A stretch of DNA of 34,360 nucleotides from JBGPOS01 sp041488155 (GTDB lineage Bacteria > Chloroflexota > Dehalococcoidia > Tepidiformales > Tepidiformaceae): NCBI GenBank assembly GCA_041488155.1, contig JBGPOS010000041.1, positions 1 through 34,360 on the forward strand. Reading direction: 5' to 3'. Positions 1-6,609 of the stretch are shown here, piece after piece; within the stretch, counting starts at the first letter, position 1, and every line of letters begins with the position of its first letter. The translations under genes were made by a program, and so were the position numbers. Below the pieces are notes generated by a model. The model did no database searches. It saw nothing but the letters and a program-made list of their open reading frames with translations, and was not told where the DNA came from.

Positions 1-501
1 CTCGTCGTCAACTCGTTCGTGAAGGATGCGCTCGTCCGCCAGCGGCTCATCCTCCACGGAGGAGGGAGAATGTGGCGGCCGCTGGTCAGCGTAGAGGACC
101 TGGCCGAGGCCCACGTGGCATGCCTGGAGGCGTCCGCGGATGTCGCCGGCGAGACCTTCAACGTCGTCCAGGACAACTACCAGGTGCGCCACCTGGCCGA
201 GTTGGTCGGCGCGGCGTTGCGCGCCCTGGGCAGGGAAGTCGCCATCGAAGACGGGCCGCTGCCCAGCGTAGTCCGGAACTACCGCTGTTCGGGCGAAAAG
301 CTGCGCGAACGTCTCGGCTTAGCGTTCCCCACGACGCCGGCCCACGCCGTCGCGGACCTCATCGCCCGCTACGGGCGGCTGACGGCGGAACAGCTGGGGC
401 ACCCCCGCTACTACAACATCGCCTGGATGGAGCTCCTCGAGAGCGTCCGGCCGGCTTACCAGGCGATGCCCAACATCTTCGAACCCCTCCGCGACGATTA
501 G
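1..501 (+). CDS. NAD-dependent epimerase/dehydratase, C-terminal part
   Basis: Partial gene whose start lies before the window; the open frame runs from base 1 to the TAG at 499-501. The visible 166 residues resemble the C-terminal substrate-binding half of extended short-chain dehydrogenases acting on nucleotide sugars. The segment GRMWRPLVSVEDLAEAHV matches the family pattern (R..V.V.D.A.A...), followed by a GETFNVV strand and helical segments. The NAD-binding Rossmann half is missing from the window. It lies 15 bases upstream of an RmlC-like epimerase, so both probably serve deoxysugar-nucleotide synthesis for a surface glycan. The exact substrate cannot be told from this fragment. Confidence 0.8.
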   Translation, partial: LVVNSFVKDALVRQRLILHGGGRMWRPLVSVEDLAEAHVACLEASADVAGETFNVVQDNYQVRHLAELVGAALRALGREVAIEDGPLPSVVRNYRCSGEKLRERLGLAFPTTPAHAVADLIARYGRLTAEQLGHPRYYNIAWMELLESVRPAYQAMPNIFEPLRDD

Positions 502-516
502 GAAAGCTCCTCTCGC

Positions 517-1086
517 ATGGACATCCACGTACACCCCACGAAACTCGAAGGCGTCGTCACGATTGACACGGACTTCTTTCGCGACGAGCGGGGATTCTTC
601 CTCGAAGCCTGGCACAAGGAGCGCTACGCCGAGCAAGGCCTCGCCTACGACTTCGTCCAGGACAACCACTCCCGGAGCGCGAAGGACGTGCTCCGGGGAC
701 TGCACTACCAGGACATGACCGCCCCCATGGGCAAGCTCGTGCGCTGCACGGTGGGGGCGATCCTCGACGTGGCCGTCGACCTCCGCGTGGGTTCGCCCAC
801 GTTCGGCCAATGGGTGAGCGTCGAACTAAACGCCGAGGACATGCGGCAGATTATGGTTCCCGCCGGGTTCGCGCATGGGTTCCTGACACTGAGCGAGTTC
901 GCGGAGGTCCACTACAAGTGCACCGGGCTCTACACCCCGGAGGCGGAGGGCACGATCGCCTGGGACGATCCGGAGATCGGGATAGCATGGCCAACGAAGG
1001 AACCTGTGCTTTCCAACCGTGACCGGCAGGGGATGAGCCTGGCGGCTTACCTGGAAAGGCCGGCCTTCCGCTTCGGCGCCACCTGA
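517..1086 (+). CDS. rfbC: dTDP-4-dehydrorhamnose 3,5-epimerase family protein
   Basis: 189 residues, the usual length for RmlC/RfbC. These cupin enzymes epimerise C3 and C5 of dTDP-4-keto-6-deoxyglucose on the way to dTDP-rhamnose. Family marks are visible: QDNHSRS at about 48-54, RGLHYQ at 60-65 with the likely catalytic His63, GKLVR with Lys73, AGFAHGF near 117-122, Tyr139 in GLYTPEAEG, and the end motif WDDPEIGIAWP. It follows the partial epimerase/dehydratase by 15 bases, so the two are probably one operon. RmlA, RmlB and RmlD partners are not in view, and a related 3,5- or 3-epimerase acting on another sugar is possible. Confidence 0.85.
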   Translation: MDIHVHPTKLEGVVTIDTDFFRDERGFFLEAWHKERYAEQGLAYDFVQDNHSRSAKDVLRGLHYQDMTAPMGKLVRCTVGAILDVAVDLRVGSPTFGQWVSVELNAEDMRQIMVPAGFAHGFLTLSEFAEVHYKCTGLYTPEAEGTIAWDDPEIGIAWPTKEPVLSNRDRQGMSLAAYLERPAFRFGAT

Positions 1087-1143
1087 GAAGGAAGGTCGAA
1101 AGGCAGCTTTACTCGCTCCGGGCAGCGCAACTCTGTACGCCGA

Positions 1144-1149
1144 TACACT
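1144..1149 (+). promoter_or_regulatory. -10 box TACACT before the lipoprotein hydrolase
   Basis: TACACT ends five bases before the GTG start at 1155. Transcription would begin at about the start codon, giving a leaderless or near-leaderless mRNA. There is no good Shine-Dalgarno at useful spacing. No convincing -35 box is seen. Confidence 0.45.
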
Positions 1150-1154
1150 GAGGC

Positions 1155-2537
1155 GTGCGCCGCTCGCTCCTGCTCGCCAGCCTCATCGCGTTCGCCCTAG
1201 TGCTCGGCGCCTGTTCGAGCAACGACCCGCCAGGCTCGACGCCCACGCCCGTTCCGGCGACCGCATCGCCCGCTGCGACCGGGTCTTCTTCGCCCTCAAC
1301 CCCGACGGCAGCGGCGTCCACCAGGGCCACCGGGCAACTCGGAACGTCCGCCGGGCTGGCCACCACAGCCAGAGCCCCGGACTTCGAGGCCCTGCCCGGA
1401 GCGAAGGCTTCCTTCGGGAAGCTCGGCAAGTCGGTCTATCGCATCGAAACGCCGGCGAACTGGAACGGCGAACTCCTCCTGTGGGCTCATGGTTATCGCG
1501 GCCAGGGGACCGAAGTCACCACCGAAAACCCCCCCGCCGCCCTCCGCAGGACGCTCATCGAACAGGGGTATGCCTGGGCAGCAAGCAGTTTCAGCGAGAA
1601 CGGCTACACCCCCGGCATCGGCGCCGACGACACGCTGGCCCTCAAGAGACTCTTCGAACAGCAGGTTGGCAAACCCAAGCGAACCTACATCGCAGGGGCC
1701 TCCATGGGCGGAAACATCGTCACCCTCTCGCTGGAAAACTTCCCGGGCGAGTACGACGGGGCCCTGGCCGAGTGCGGCGCGTTGGGCGGCGAGGAGATCA
1801 TCGACTACATCGCTTCGTGGGCCCGCGCCGCCGAGTTCGCCGCCGGCGTGAAGCTGCCTCCGAGTCCCTCGACCAGCGCACAGATCACCGGAGTACTCGC
1901 CCAATGGGCCGGCCTCCTCGGCACGCCCGACGCGCCGACCACGAAAGGCCGTCAGTTCATAAGCATCGTCAAGATGACGACCGGTGGGCCCCGGCCGTTC
2001 TTTCAGGAGGGCTTCAAGGAGCAGTATCTGGTCAACTTCGCTCTTCTGGTCGCTGACCCTGAACTGAAATCCGTCCCGGCGCGCGCCGCGACCAACGACA
2101 ACGTGAGCTACGCGATCGAACTTGGGCTCGGTCTGACCGCCGAGGCGATCAACGCCGGGATAGTGCGCCAAAAGGCCGACCCCGACGCCCGCAACGCCGA
2201 GAAGCACCCGGATGCAGTGCCCACCTCGGGAAAAATCAGCGTCCCCCTGCTGACACTCCACGACACCGGCGACCTGTTCGTACCGGTTTCGCAGGAACAG
2301 TCCTACAAGAAGAAGGTCGCGGCCGCAGGCAAGAGCGACCTGCTTGTGCAGCGGCTCATCCGGGCCGGCGGCCACTGCAAGTTCAGCGATCAAGAGCTGA
2401 CAACTGCGTGGAACGACCTCCGCGCGTGGGTCGCTGACAAGAAAAAGCCGGCCGGCGACGACGTGAACGGCGACCTCTCGGATGCCGGGCGCCAGTTCAC
2501 CAACCCGCTGCGGCCGGGAGACCCGGGCGGGGAGTGA
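1155..2537 (+). CDS. Secreted lipoprotein, alpha/beta hydrolase fold
   Basis: 460 residues. The N-terminus is a lipoprotein signal peptide with lipobox LGAC (Cys20). A Ser/Thr/Pro/Ala-rich linker follows to about residue 75, as in surface lipoproteins held off the membrane. The rest looks like an alpha/beta hydrolase: strand ELLLWAHGYRG (about 106-116, oxyanion-loop HG), nucleophile elbow GASMGG with Ser183, an acid in LTLHDTGD (Asp370 or Asp373), and His407 in GGHCKF. The substrate is unknown; an esterase, or a tannase-like or peptidase activity, is possible. The GTG start is chosen because it gives the full signal peptide. The C-terminal 35 residues are Gly/Pro/Asp-rich and look disordered. 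Confidence 0.8.
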   Translation: MRRSLLLASLIAFALVLGACSSNDPPGSTPTPVPATASPAATGSSSPSTPTAAASTRATGQLGTSAGLATTARAPDFEALPGAKASFGKLGKSVYRIETPANWNGELLLWAHGYRGQGTEVTTENPPAALRRTLIEQGYAWAASSFSENGYTPGIGADDTLALKRLFEQQVGKPKRTYIAGASMGGNIVTLSLENFPGEYDGALAECGALGGEEIIDYIASWARAAEFAAGVKLPPSPSTSAQITGVLAQWAGLLGTPDAPTTKGRQFISIVKMTTGGPRPFFQEGFKEQYLVNFALLVADPELKSVPARAATNDNVSYAIELGLGLTAEAINAGIVRQKADPDARNAEKHPDAVPTSGKISVPLLTLHDTGDLFVPVSQEQSYKKKVAAAGKSDLLVQRLIRAGGHCKFSDQELTTAWNDLRAWVADKKKPAGDDVNGDLSDAGRQFTNPLRPGDPGGE

Positions 2538-2544
2538 CGCCCGG
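2523..2544 (+). other. GC-rich hairpin over the hydrolase stop codon
   Basis: A 7-base inverted repeat (2523-2529 with 2538-2544) and an 8-base loop span the stop codon of the lipoprotein hydrolase. No T-run follows, so it is not a standard intrinsic terminator. It may stabilise the mRNA 3' end or be a chance product of GC-rich sequence. Confidence 0.25.
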
Positions 2545-2567
2545 CGGGGCGAGTCTTCGCGTGGGGC

Positions 2568-2577
2568 CAACATGTTG
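2568..2577. promoter_or_regulatory. Perfect 10-bp palindrome, possible operator
   Basis: CAACATGTTG is a perfect palindrome in the 72-base gap between the hydrolase and the HAD gene. Its size suits a dimeric regulator, but only one copy is seen and no regulator gene is adjacent. Confidence 0.2.
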
Positions 2578-2609
2578 CGGTTGAGACGCCCGCAGCGGAC
2601 GCTTCTCAG

Positions 2610-3014
2610 GTGAACATCTTCTTCGACGTGGACTTCACGATTATCACGTGGGACGTGAAGCTCAGGCCCGGCGTGCGGGAAGTGTTTCAGCGTCTGCGCG
2701 ACGACGGGCACGTGATCTACCTGTGGAGCGGGATGGGGCCGCGCTGGGAAGTCGTCAGGCGGTTCGAGCTCCACGATCACGTCACCGACTGCTTCTGGAA
2801 GCCGCTCTACGACCACCGTGCCCGCATGGCCGAGCTGGGGGTCAACGTGGTTCCGGACTACGTGATCGACGACCACGCGGAGGTTGTCGAGGCCTTCGTC
2901 GGCACCGTGATCCAGCCGCCGGCCCTGCCCCTCGATTGGGACAAGGAGATGTGGCGCGTCTACGACACCATCCAGGCCTTCCTCGCCGGCGATGAACCGG
3001 CTGCCGCGAGCTGA
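2610..3014 (+). CDS. Small HAD-superfamily protein
   Basis: 134 residues. It begins almost directly with HAD motif I, FFDVDFT (Asp6 and Asp8, DxDxT). Motif II may be the Ser in YLWSGMG (near 43), motif III a Lys in FWKPLYDH (near 66), and motif IV the acidic pair in VIDDHAEVV (near 91). This short, nearly capless layout suggests a phosphatase or a polynucleotide-kinase-phosphatase-like fold; the substrate is unknown. The start is GTG, and an earlier in-frame start is not needed because motif I is already at the N-terminus. It sits three bases before a histidine phosphatase gene, suggesting co-translation of two phosphatases. Confidence 0.75.
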   Translation: MNIFFDVDFTIITWDVKLRPGVREVFQRLRDDGHVIYLWSGMGPRWEVVRRFELHDHVTDCFWKPLYDHRARMAELGVNVVPDYVIDDHAEVVEAFVGTVIQPPALPLDWDKEMWRVYDTIQAFLAGDEPAAAS

Positions 3015-3017
3015 TCG

Positions 3018-3584
3018 GTGTCATCGGGCATCATCCTCGTGCGCCACGCGATGCCCGAGGTAGAGCGCGGGGTCGCCTCAACGCTCTGGCGCCTCGGTGA
3101 TTCCGCGAAGGAAGACTGCGTCCTCCTCGCCCACGCCCTGCCTGAGTTGCTTGCTCCGGTGATCTATACGAGCGGCCAGCCCAAGACCGAGGGCACTGCC
3201 GCCGTTATCGCCTTGCGCCGCGGGCTCACGGTCGTCACAGACCCCGCTTTCGCCGAGGTGGATCGTCCCGACGAATGGGATGTTGACTACCGGGCAGTGG
3301 CTGTCGGCTACCTCTCCGGCAGCGGGCGGAGCGGTTGGGAGATCCCGGCTTCGGTCGTCCGCCGGTTCACGGTTGGGGTCGAGCGGGCACTGGCTACCGC
3401 GGGCGCCGGCGACCTCGTCGTGATCAACCACGGGTTGGCCCTGAGCCTCTACCTGGCCTCGCGGGCTCCCATCGACTTAGTGCCCTTCTGGCAGGCGCTC
3501 ACGTTCCCCGACGCGTGGCGGCTCGACCTGGACACTTCGAGGGTTGAGCGGCTCTTTTTCGGTGGGGTCGCCGCGGAGACGTAA
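3018..3584 (+). CDS. Histidine phosphatase family protein
   Basis: 188 residues. The N-terminal ILVRHAMPE matches the catalytic RH motif of the phosphoglycerate-mutase-like branch (Arg9, His10). The second catalytic His is in VVINHGLAL near residue 140. The usual RHGxT is RHAMP here, common in broad-specificity members of this superfamily. The GTG start lies three bases after the stop of the HAD gene, so they form an operon. The substrate is unknown: small phosphorylated metabolites, sugar phosphates or phosphoproteins are all possible. Confidence 0.8.
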   Translation: MSSGIILVRHAMPEVERGVASTLWRLGDSAKEDCVLLAHALPELLAPVIYTSGQPKTEGTAAVIALRRGLTVVTDPAFAEVDRPDEWDVDYRAVAVGYLSGSGRSGWEIPASVVRRFTVGVERALATAGAGDLVVINHGLALSLYLASRAPIDLVPFWQALTFPDAWRLDLDTSRVERLFFGGVAAET

Positions 3585-3599
3585 GTCCCGCCGCCTCCA

Positions 3600-3812
3600 T
3601 CAGGCGAGGGCGTTGTTCTTTTCGAGGAGCTCCTTGAGTTGCGCGAGCGACTCGACGGGACGGGAACCGAGGGTGTCGATCGCATCAATCACGTCGTCGA
3701 TGGCGTCCTTCTGGTAAGCGAGGTCCATCATGTCGCCGCGTTCGGGCTGGAGGCCCTGGTCGAACCAGTCCTTCACCAGCGCTTCGATGTCAGCCCACTT
3801 TGCTTTGGCCAC
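3600..3812 (-). CDS. Small acidic helical protein of unknown function
   Basis: 70 residues from a GTG start. A good Shine-Dalgarno (AAGGAG) sits five to seven bases upstream. The protein looks fully alpha-helical and acidic, with two amphipathic stretches (WADIEALVKDWFDQG and KDAIDDVIDAIDTLG) and a Lys/Leu-rich end. No enzyme motif or membrane segment is seen and I do not recognise the family. It lies 67 bases downstream of nuoB on the same strand, so it may be cotranscribed, though its own strong ribosome site suggests separate translation. Confidence 0.6.
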   Translation of the reverse strand: MAKAKWADIEALVKDWFDQGLQPERGDMMDLAYQKDAIDDVIDAIDTLGSRPVESLAQLKELLEKNNALA

Positions 3813-3879
3813 AGGGATCTCCTTGTTGTTCGTCGCCACACTGAAGCATGGCCGGCGGCCCGCGGTCGACGTCGTTGGT

Positions 3880-4542
3880 CTAGCTGAACGCCTTGCCCTG
3901 GTACGGCCTGTCGTAGCCGATGTACGGAGGCCAGAGGGTCTCGAGCTCTTTGCGGATGGGGTCGCCATCCGGCAGATAGCGATGGAACTGGGGTTCGACG
4001 TCCCGCCGCTGCCAGCCTTTGCCGATGCTGTCCTGCCGGATCTTGTCTTGCAGGAGCATGAAGCCGGTGATCAGCGACTCCGGCCGCGGCGGGCAGCCGG
4101 GGACGTAGACATCGACCGGAAGGAGGGTGTTCACGCCCGGCGTAACGCTGTAGGCGTAAGCGAACGGGCCGCCCATGATAGCGCAGCCGCCCATCGCCAC
4201 AGCCCATTTCGGTTCCGGCATCTGGAGCCAGATCCGGCGCACAGCCGGGGCCATCTTCCAGGTGACGGTGCCGGGCACTATAAGAAGGTCGGCCTGCCGC
4301 GGCGAGGCCCGAAAGATTTCGGCACCAAAGCGGGCGAGGTCGTACCGCGGCGTCACTGTCGCGATCATCTCCATCGCGCAGCAGGCCAATCCAAACATCG
4401 CGGGCCACAGAGACGAGCGCCGCGCCCAGTTCAACACCTGGTCGACACTTGTGACGAGGAGGTTCTGCTGGAGTTCCTCTTCGACATCGCTGCCGCCGTA
4501 GAGCGGAAGCGGCTCGTAGACCTTGTTCGCCTGCACCACCAT
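3880..4542 (-). CDS. nuoB: NADH-quinone oxidoreductase subunit B
   Basis: 220 residues. NuoB carries the terminal 4Fe-4S cluster N2 of respiratory complex I, next to the quinone site. The ligands are present: Cys54-Cys55 in GLACCAMEM, Cys120 in MGGCAIMGG and Cys150 in VPGCPPRPE. The block from PKWAVAMGGC to PGCPPRPES is typical of true complex I NuoB. The C-terminus has about 50 residues after the conserved core, ending DRPYQGKAFS. None of its usual neighbours (nuoA, nuoC, nuoD) is adjacent; the flanking genes are a zinc-ribbon protein and a 70-aa protein. Membrane-bound hydrogenase or F420H2 dehydrogenase small subunits are related, but the sequence looks most like complex I. Confidence 0.9.
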   Translation of the reverse strand: MVVQANKVYEPLPLYGGSDVEEELQQNLLVTSVDQVLNWARRSSLWPAMFGLACCAMEMIATVTPRYDLARFGAEIFRASPRQADLLIVPGTVTWKMAPAVRRIWLQMPEPKWAVAMGGCAIMGGPFAYAYSVTPGVNTLLPVDVYVPGCPPRPESLITGFMLLQDKIRQDSIGKGWQRRDVEPQFHRYLPDGDPIRKELETLWPPYIGYDRPYQGKAFS

Positions 4543-4551
4543 AGCTCGTGC

Positions 4552-4560
4552 AGTCTATCA
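4552..4560 (-). promoter_or_regulatory. Extended -10 promoter of nuoB
   Basis: On the minus strand TG-A-TAGACT forms an extended -10 element, ending nine bases before the nuoB ATG. The predicted leader would be only about three bases, and no Shine-Dalgarno lies in front of the ATG. Confidence 0.45.
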
Positions 4561-4639
4561 CAAGGGCCTCAGGCGACCACCAACGCCGGGCTATCCCGGG
4601 CCAGCTCGTAGAGCCTGATTCCGCGGGTCGAAACGTCGC

Positions 4640-4846
4640 CTAGCGGGCGCGTCCCATGTGGTACTGACCGTCGTTGATCGGCTCGTCGATGAAGAGATCG
4701 CCGTTGCGAATCTTGATGTTGTAGCCGCAGTCCGGATTGGTGCAGACCCATGCTTTGTAGTGGATCGGCGCGCCCTGGCTGCCGAAGTCGGAGAACGGGA
4801 CGAGGTCGCCGTCGTCGCACTTGCGACATTTCGGTAACTGATACAT
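4640..4846 (-). CDS. Small zinc-ribbon protein
   Basis: 68 residues. Two cysteine knuckles are visible, CRKC (7 and 10) and CTNPDC (35 and 40), spaced as in small rubredoxin-like or transcription-factor-like zinc ribbons. Between them are residues such as FGSQGAPIHYKAW; the end is polar (DEPINDGQYHMGRAR). The ATG is preceded by a G-rich ribosome site and, further upstream, by an extended -10 box. No partner or substrate can be named. It is 97 bases upstream of nuoB on the same strand, but nuoB seems to have its own promoter. Confidence 0.75.
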   Translation of the reverse strand: MYQLPKCRKCDDGDLVPFSDFGSQGAPIHYKAWVCTNPDCGYNIKIRNGDLFIDEPINDGQYHMGRAR

Positions 4847-4871
4847 TCCACCACCCCCTCTTACGCGCGGG

Positions 4872-4880
4872 ATAGTAGCA
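4872..4880 (-). promoter_or_regulatory. Extended -10 promoter of the zinc-ribbon gene
   Basis: TG-C-TACTAT on the minus strand is a good extended -10 element. It lies 25 bases before the ATG at 4846, which leaves a leader of about 18 bases containing the G-rich ribosome site. Confidence 0.5.
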
Positions 4881-4973
4881 GCCCGGCCTTTACCTCGGCA
4901 ATCGAGCGCGCATCTGTCAGCGGCGTGTCTCCGCAGCCGCAGATCCGTATACTTCGCCCTCAGAGGGATACCC

Positions 4974-5327
4974 GTGGAACTGGCGATTGTCTGGCTCGTG
5001 AGCGCGTTCCTCTGCGCCGGCGCGTTCGCTGGCCGGTTGCTGTTCGTGCCCAGGCGAATCCCCTCCGACTGGACCCTCGAGGGCCGCGGTGTGCGGCACG
5101 CGCCGGCGGAGGGCAGGACCTGGGAGCTAAACGACACGTCCGTCTCAGCGATGTCTCGGACTGCACGCAACCCTGACCAGCGAAACGCGCGGCCGCGCCG
5201 CCGGGAACGGAGCCCGGCGCCTGCAGTGTGTCGGCGCCGATGCCATAGCGGCTCGCCGAGGCCCGATCGAAGCCGAACCGGCCGCCGCAGGAGCCTGCGG
5301 ACCGGGCCCTGGACCGCCGGCCGTTGA
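4974..5327 (+). CDS. Doubtful short membrane protein, possibly decayed
   Basis: A 117-residue frame with GTG start. In favour: TATACT at 4948-4953, a GAGGG ribosome site at 4963-4967 at good spacing, and a hydrophobic N-terminus that could be a signal anchor (ELAIVWLVSAFLCAGAFAG). Against: from about residue 60 the product is an Arg/Pro/Ser-rich string typical of out-of-frame reading in GC-rich DNA. The gene may be real for its first half and then frameshifted, or may be a remnant. Nothing else convincing is coded in 4847-5361; a short hairpin sits near its end. Confidence 0.35.
   Translation: MELAIVWLVSAFLCAGAFAGRLLFVPRRIPSDWTLEGRGVRHAPAEGRTWELNDTSVSAMSRTARNPDQRNARPRRRERSPAPAVCRRRCHSGSPRPDRSRTGRRRSLRTGPWTAGR
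5285..5300 (+). other. Short perfect hairpin before the CoA-transferase pair
   Basis: CCGCAGG-AG-CCTGCGG is a perfect inverted repeat near the end of the doubtful ORF, 61 bases before the CoA-transferase start. No T-run follows. It could be a leader structure or chance. Confidence 0.2.
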
Positions 5328-5361
5328 ATCGGAGACCGCTCGCCGGGGTTCGGAGCGAACA

Positions 5362-6609
5362 ATGACGGAAGCGCCCCTGCCCCTCAAGGGAGTCCGCATA
5401 CTCGATTTCACCTGGGCGATGGCTGGCCCCCAGGCCACCCGCCTGCTGGCTGACTTCGGGGCCGAGGTGTTGCGGATCGAGAGCCGTGCCCGGCCGGACC
5501 TTGCCCGCACAAGCTTTGGTCCGCACCCCCACGGGGTAGACACCTTCGGGCTCGACTCGAGCGGCTACTTCAACCATTTCAATCGCAACAAGAAGTCGAT
5601 CAACCTCAACATGCGCCACCCCGAGGCGGCCACCGTCTTCGAAGACCTGTTGCGCAAGGCCGATGTCGTCATCGAAAACTACTCCGCAGGTGTGTTGAAC
5701 GGCTGGGGCTGGCCCTTCGAACGGATGAAGTCGATCAAGCCCGACATCATCTACGTCTCGATGGCAGGGCCCGGCCACCGGGGGCCGTACAGCAGCTACC
5801 GGACGTTCGGGCCCACCGTGCAGGCCCTGTCGGGGCTGACCCACCTCTCCGGCGTTCCCGAAGACGAACCTGCCGGCTGGGGCTTCTCCTACATGGACCA
5901 CACCGGCGGATACATGGCGGCGATCGCCGTGCTCATGGCGCTCTACCAGCGTGAACAGAGCGGCTGCGGCGAGCACGTCGACCTCTCCCAGGTCGAGGCC
6001 GCTATCACGCTGACGGGCACCGCCCTCCTCGACTACCAGGTCAATGGGAGGCCATCGCGAAGGGTGGGGAACCGCTCGCCACACCCCGCCGCGGCGCCAC
6101 ATGGCGTTTATCGCTGCCAGGACGAAGACGGCCGCGACCGCTGGCTCAGCATTGCCTGTTACGCGGAAGACCAGTGGCGATCGCTCGTCACAGCGATGGG
6201 CGACCCGGCTTGGGCGACGGGCGAAGAGTTCTCGACCGTCCAGGCCAGGCAGGCGCACGAAGACGAGCTCGACGCCCGCATCGAGGCCTGGACCCGGCCA
6301 CAAATGGCGCACGAACTGATGCGGAGCCTGCAGAGAGCCGGTGTGCCGGCCGGGGTTGTCCAGAACCACCTCGACCTGACAACTCGAGACGAGCAGGTGA
6401 AACACAGAGGCCTCTTCCCGCCCGTGCGACACCCGAAGCTAGGCGAATACCTGACCGATGGTCTGCCCATGAAGCTTGCTGCGACGCCTGGCGGGGTGCG
6501 CGTGGCGGCTCCACTCTTCGGGGAACACACTCGAGAGGTCCTGCACGAAGTCCTCGGCTACAGCGAAGAGAAGATCGACGGGCTGATGGCGTCGGAGGCC
6601 CTCGCTTGA
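5362..6609 (+). CDS. Family III (CaiB/BaiF) CoA-transferase
   Basis: 415 residues, normal for CaiB/BaiF CoA-transferases, which move CoA between carboxylic acids through an aspartyl-CoA thioester. The N-terminus has LKGVRILDFTWAMAGPQATRLLADFGAEVLRIE, the family opening. The expected catalytic aspartate is Asp179 in SYMDHTGG, followed by the typical AL.REQ.G.GEHVD block (GCGEHVDLSQVEA). The ATG follows a GGAG ribosome site. Its TGA overlaps the TTG start of a second CoA-transferase, so the two are translationally coupled and may form a heteromer. The substrate is unknown; candidates are organic acids such as carnitine-like, succinate-type or aromatic acids. Confidence 0.88.
   Translation: MTEAPLPLKGVRILDFTWAMAGPQATRLLADFGAEVLRIESRARPDLARTSFGPHPHGVDTFGLDSSGYFNHFNRNKKSINLNMRHPEAATVFEDLLRKADVVIENYSAGVLNGWGWPFERMKSIKPDIIYVSMAGPGHRGPYSSYRTFGPTVQALSGLTHLSGVPEDEPAGWGFSYMDHTGGYMAAIAVLMALYQREQSGCGEHVDLSQVEAAITLTGTALLDYQVNGRPSRRVGNRSPHPAAAPHGVYRCQDEDGRDRWLSIACYAEDQWRSLVTAMGDPAWATGEEFSTVQARQAHEDELDARIEAWTRPQMAHELMRSLQRAGVPAGVVQNHLDLTTRDEQVKHRGLFPPVRHPKLGEYLTDGLPMKLAATPGGVRVAAPLFGEHTREVLHEVLGYSEEKIDGLMASEALA

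Noticed and set aside
1296..2876. 526-codon minus-strand frame opposite the lipoprotein hydrolase and HAD genes
   Set aside because: The product is an Arg/Val/Gly-rich shadow with no family motif, while the plus strand has a signal peptide, catalytic motifs and starts.
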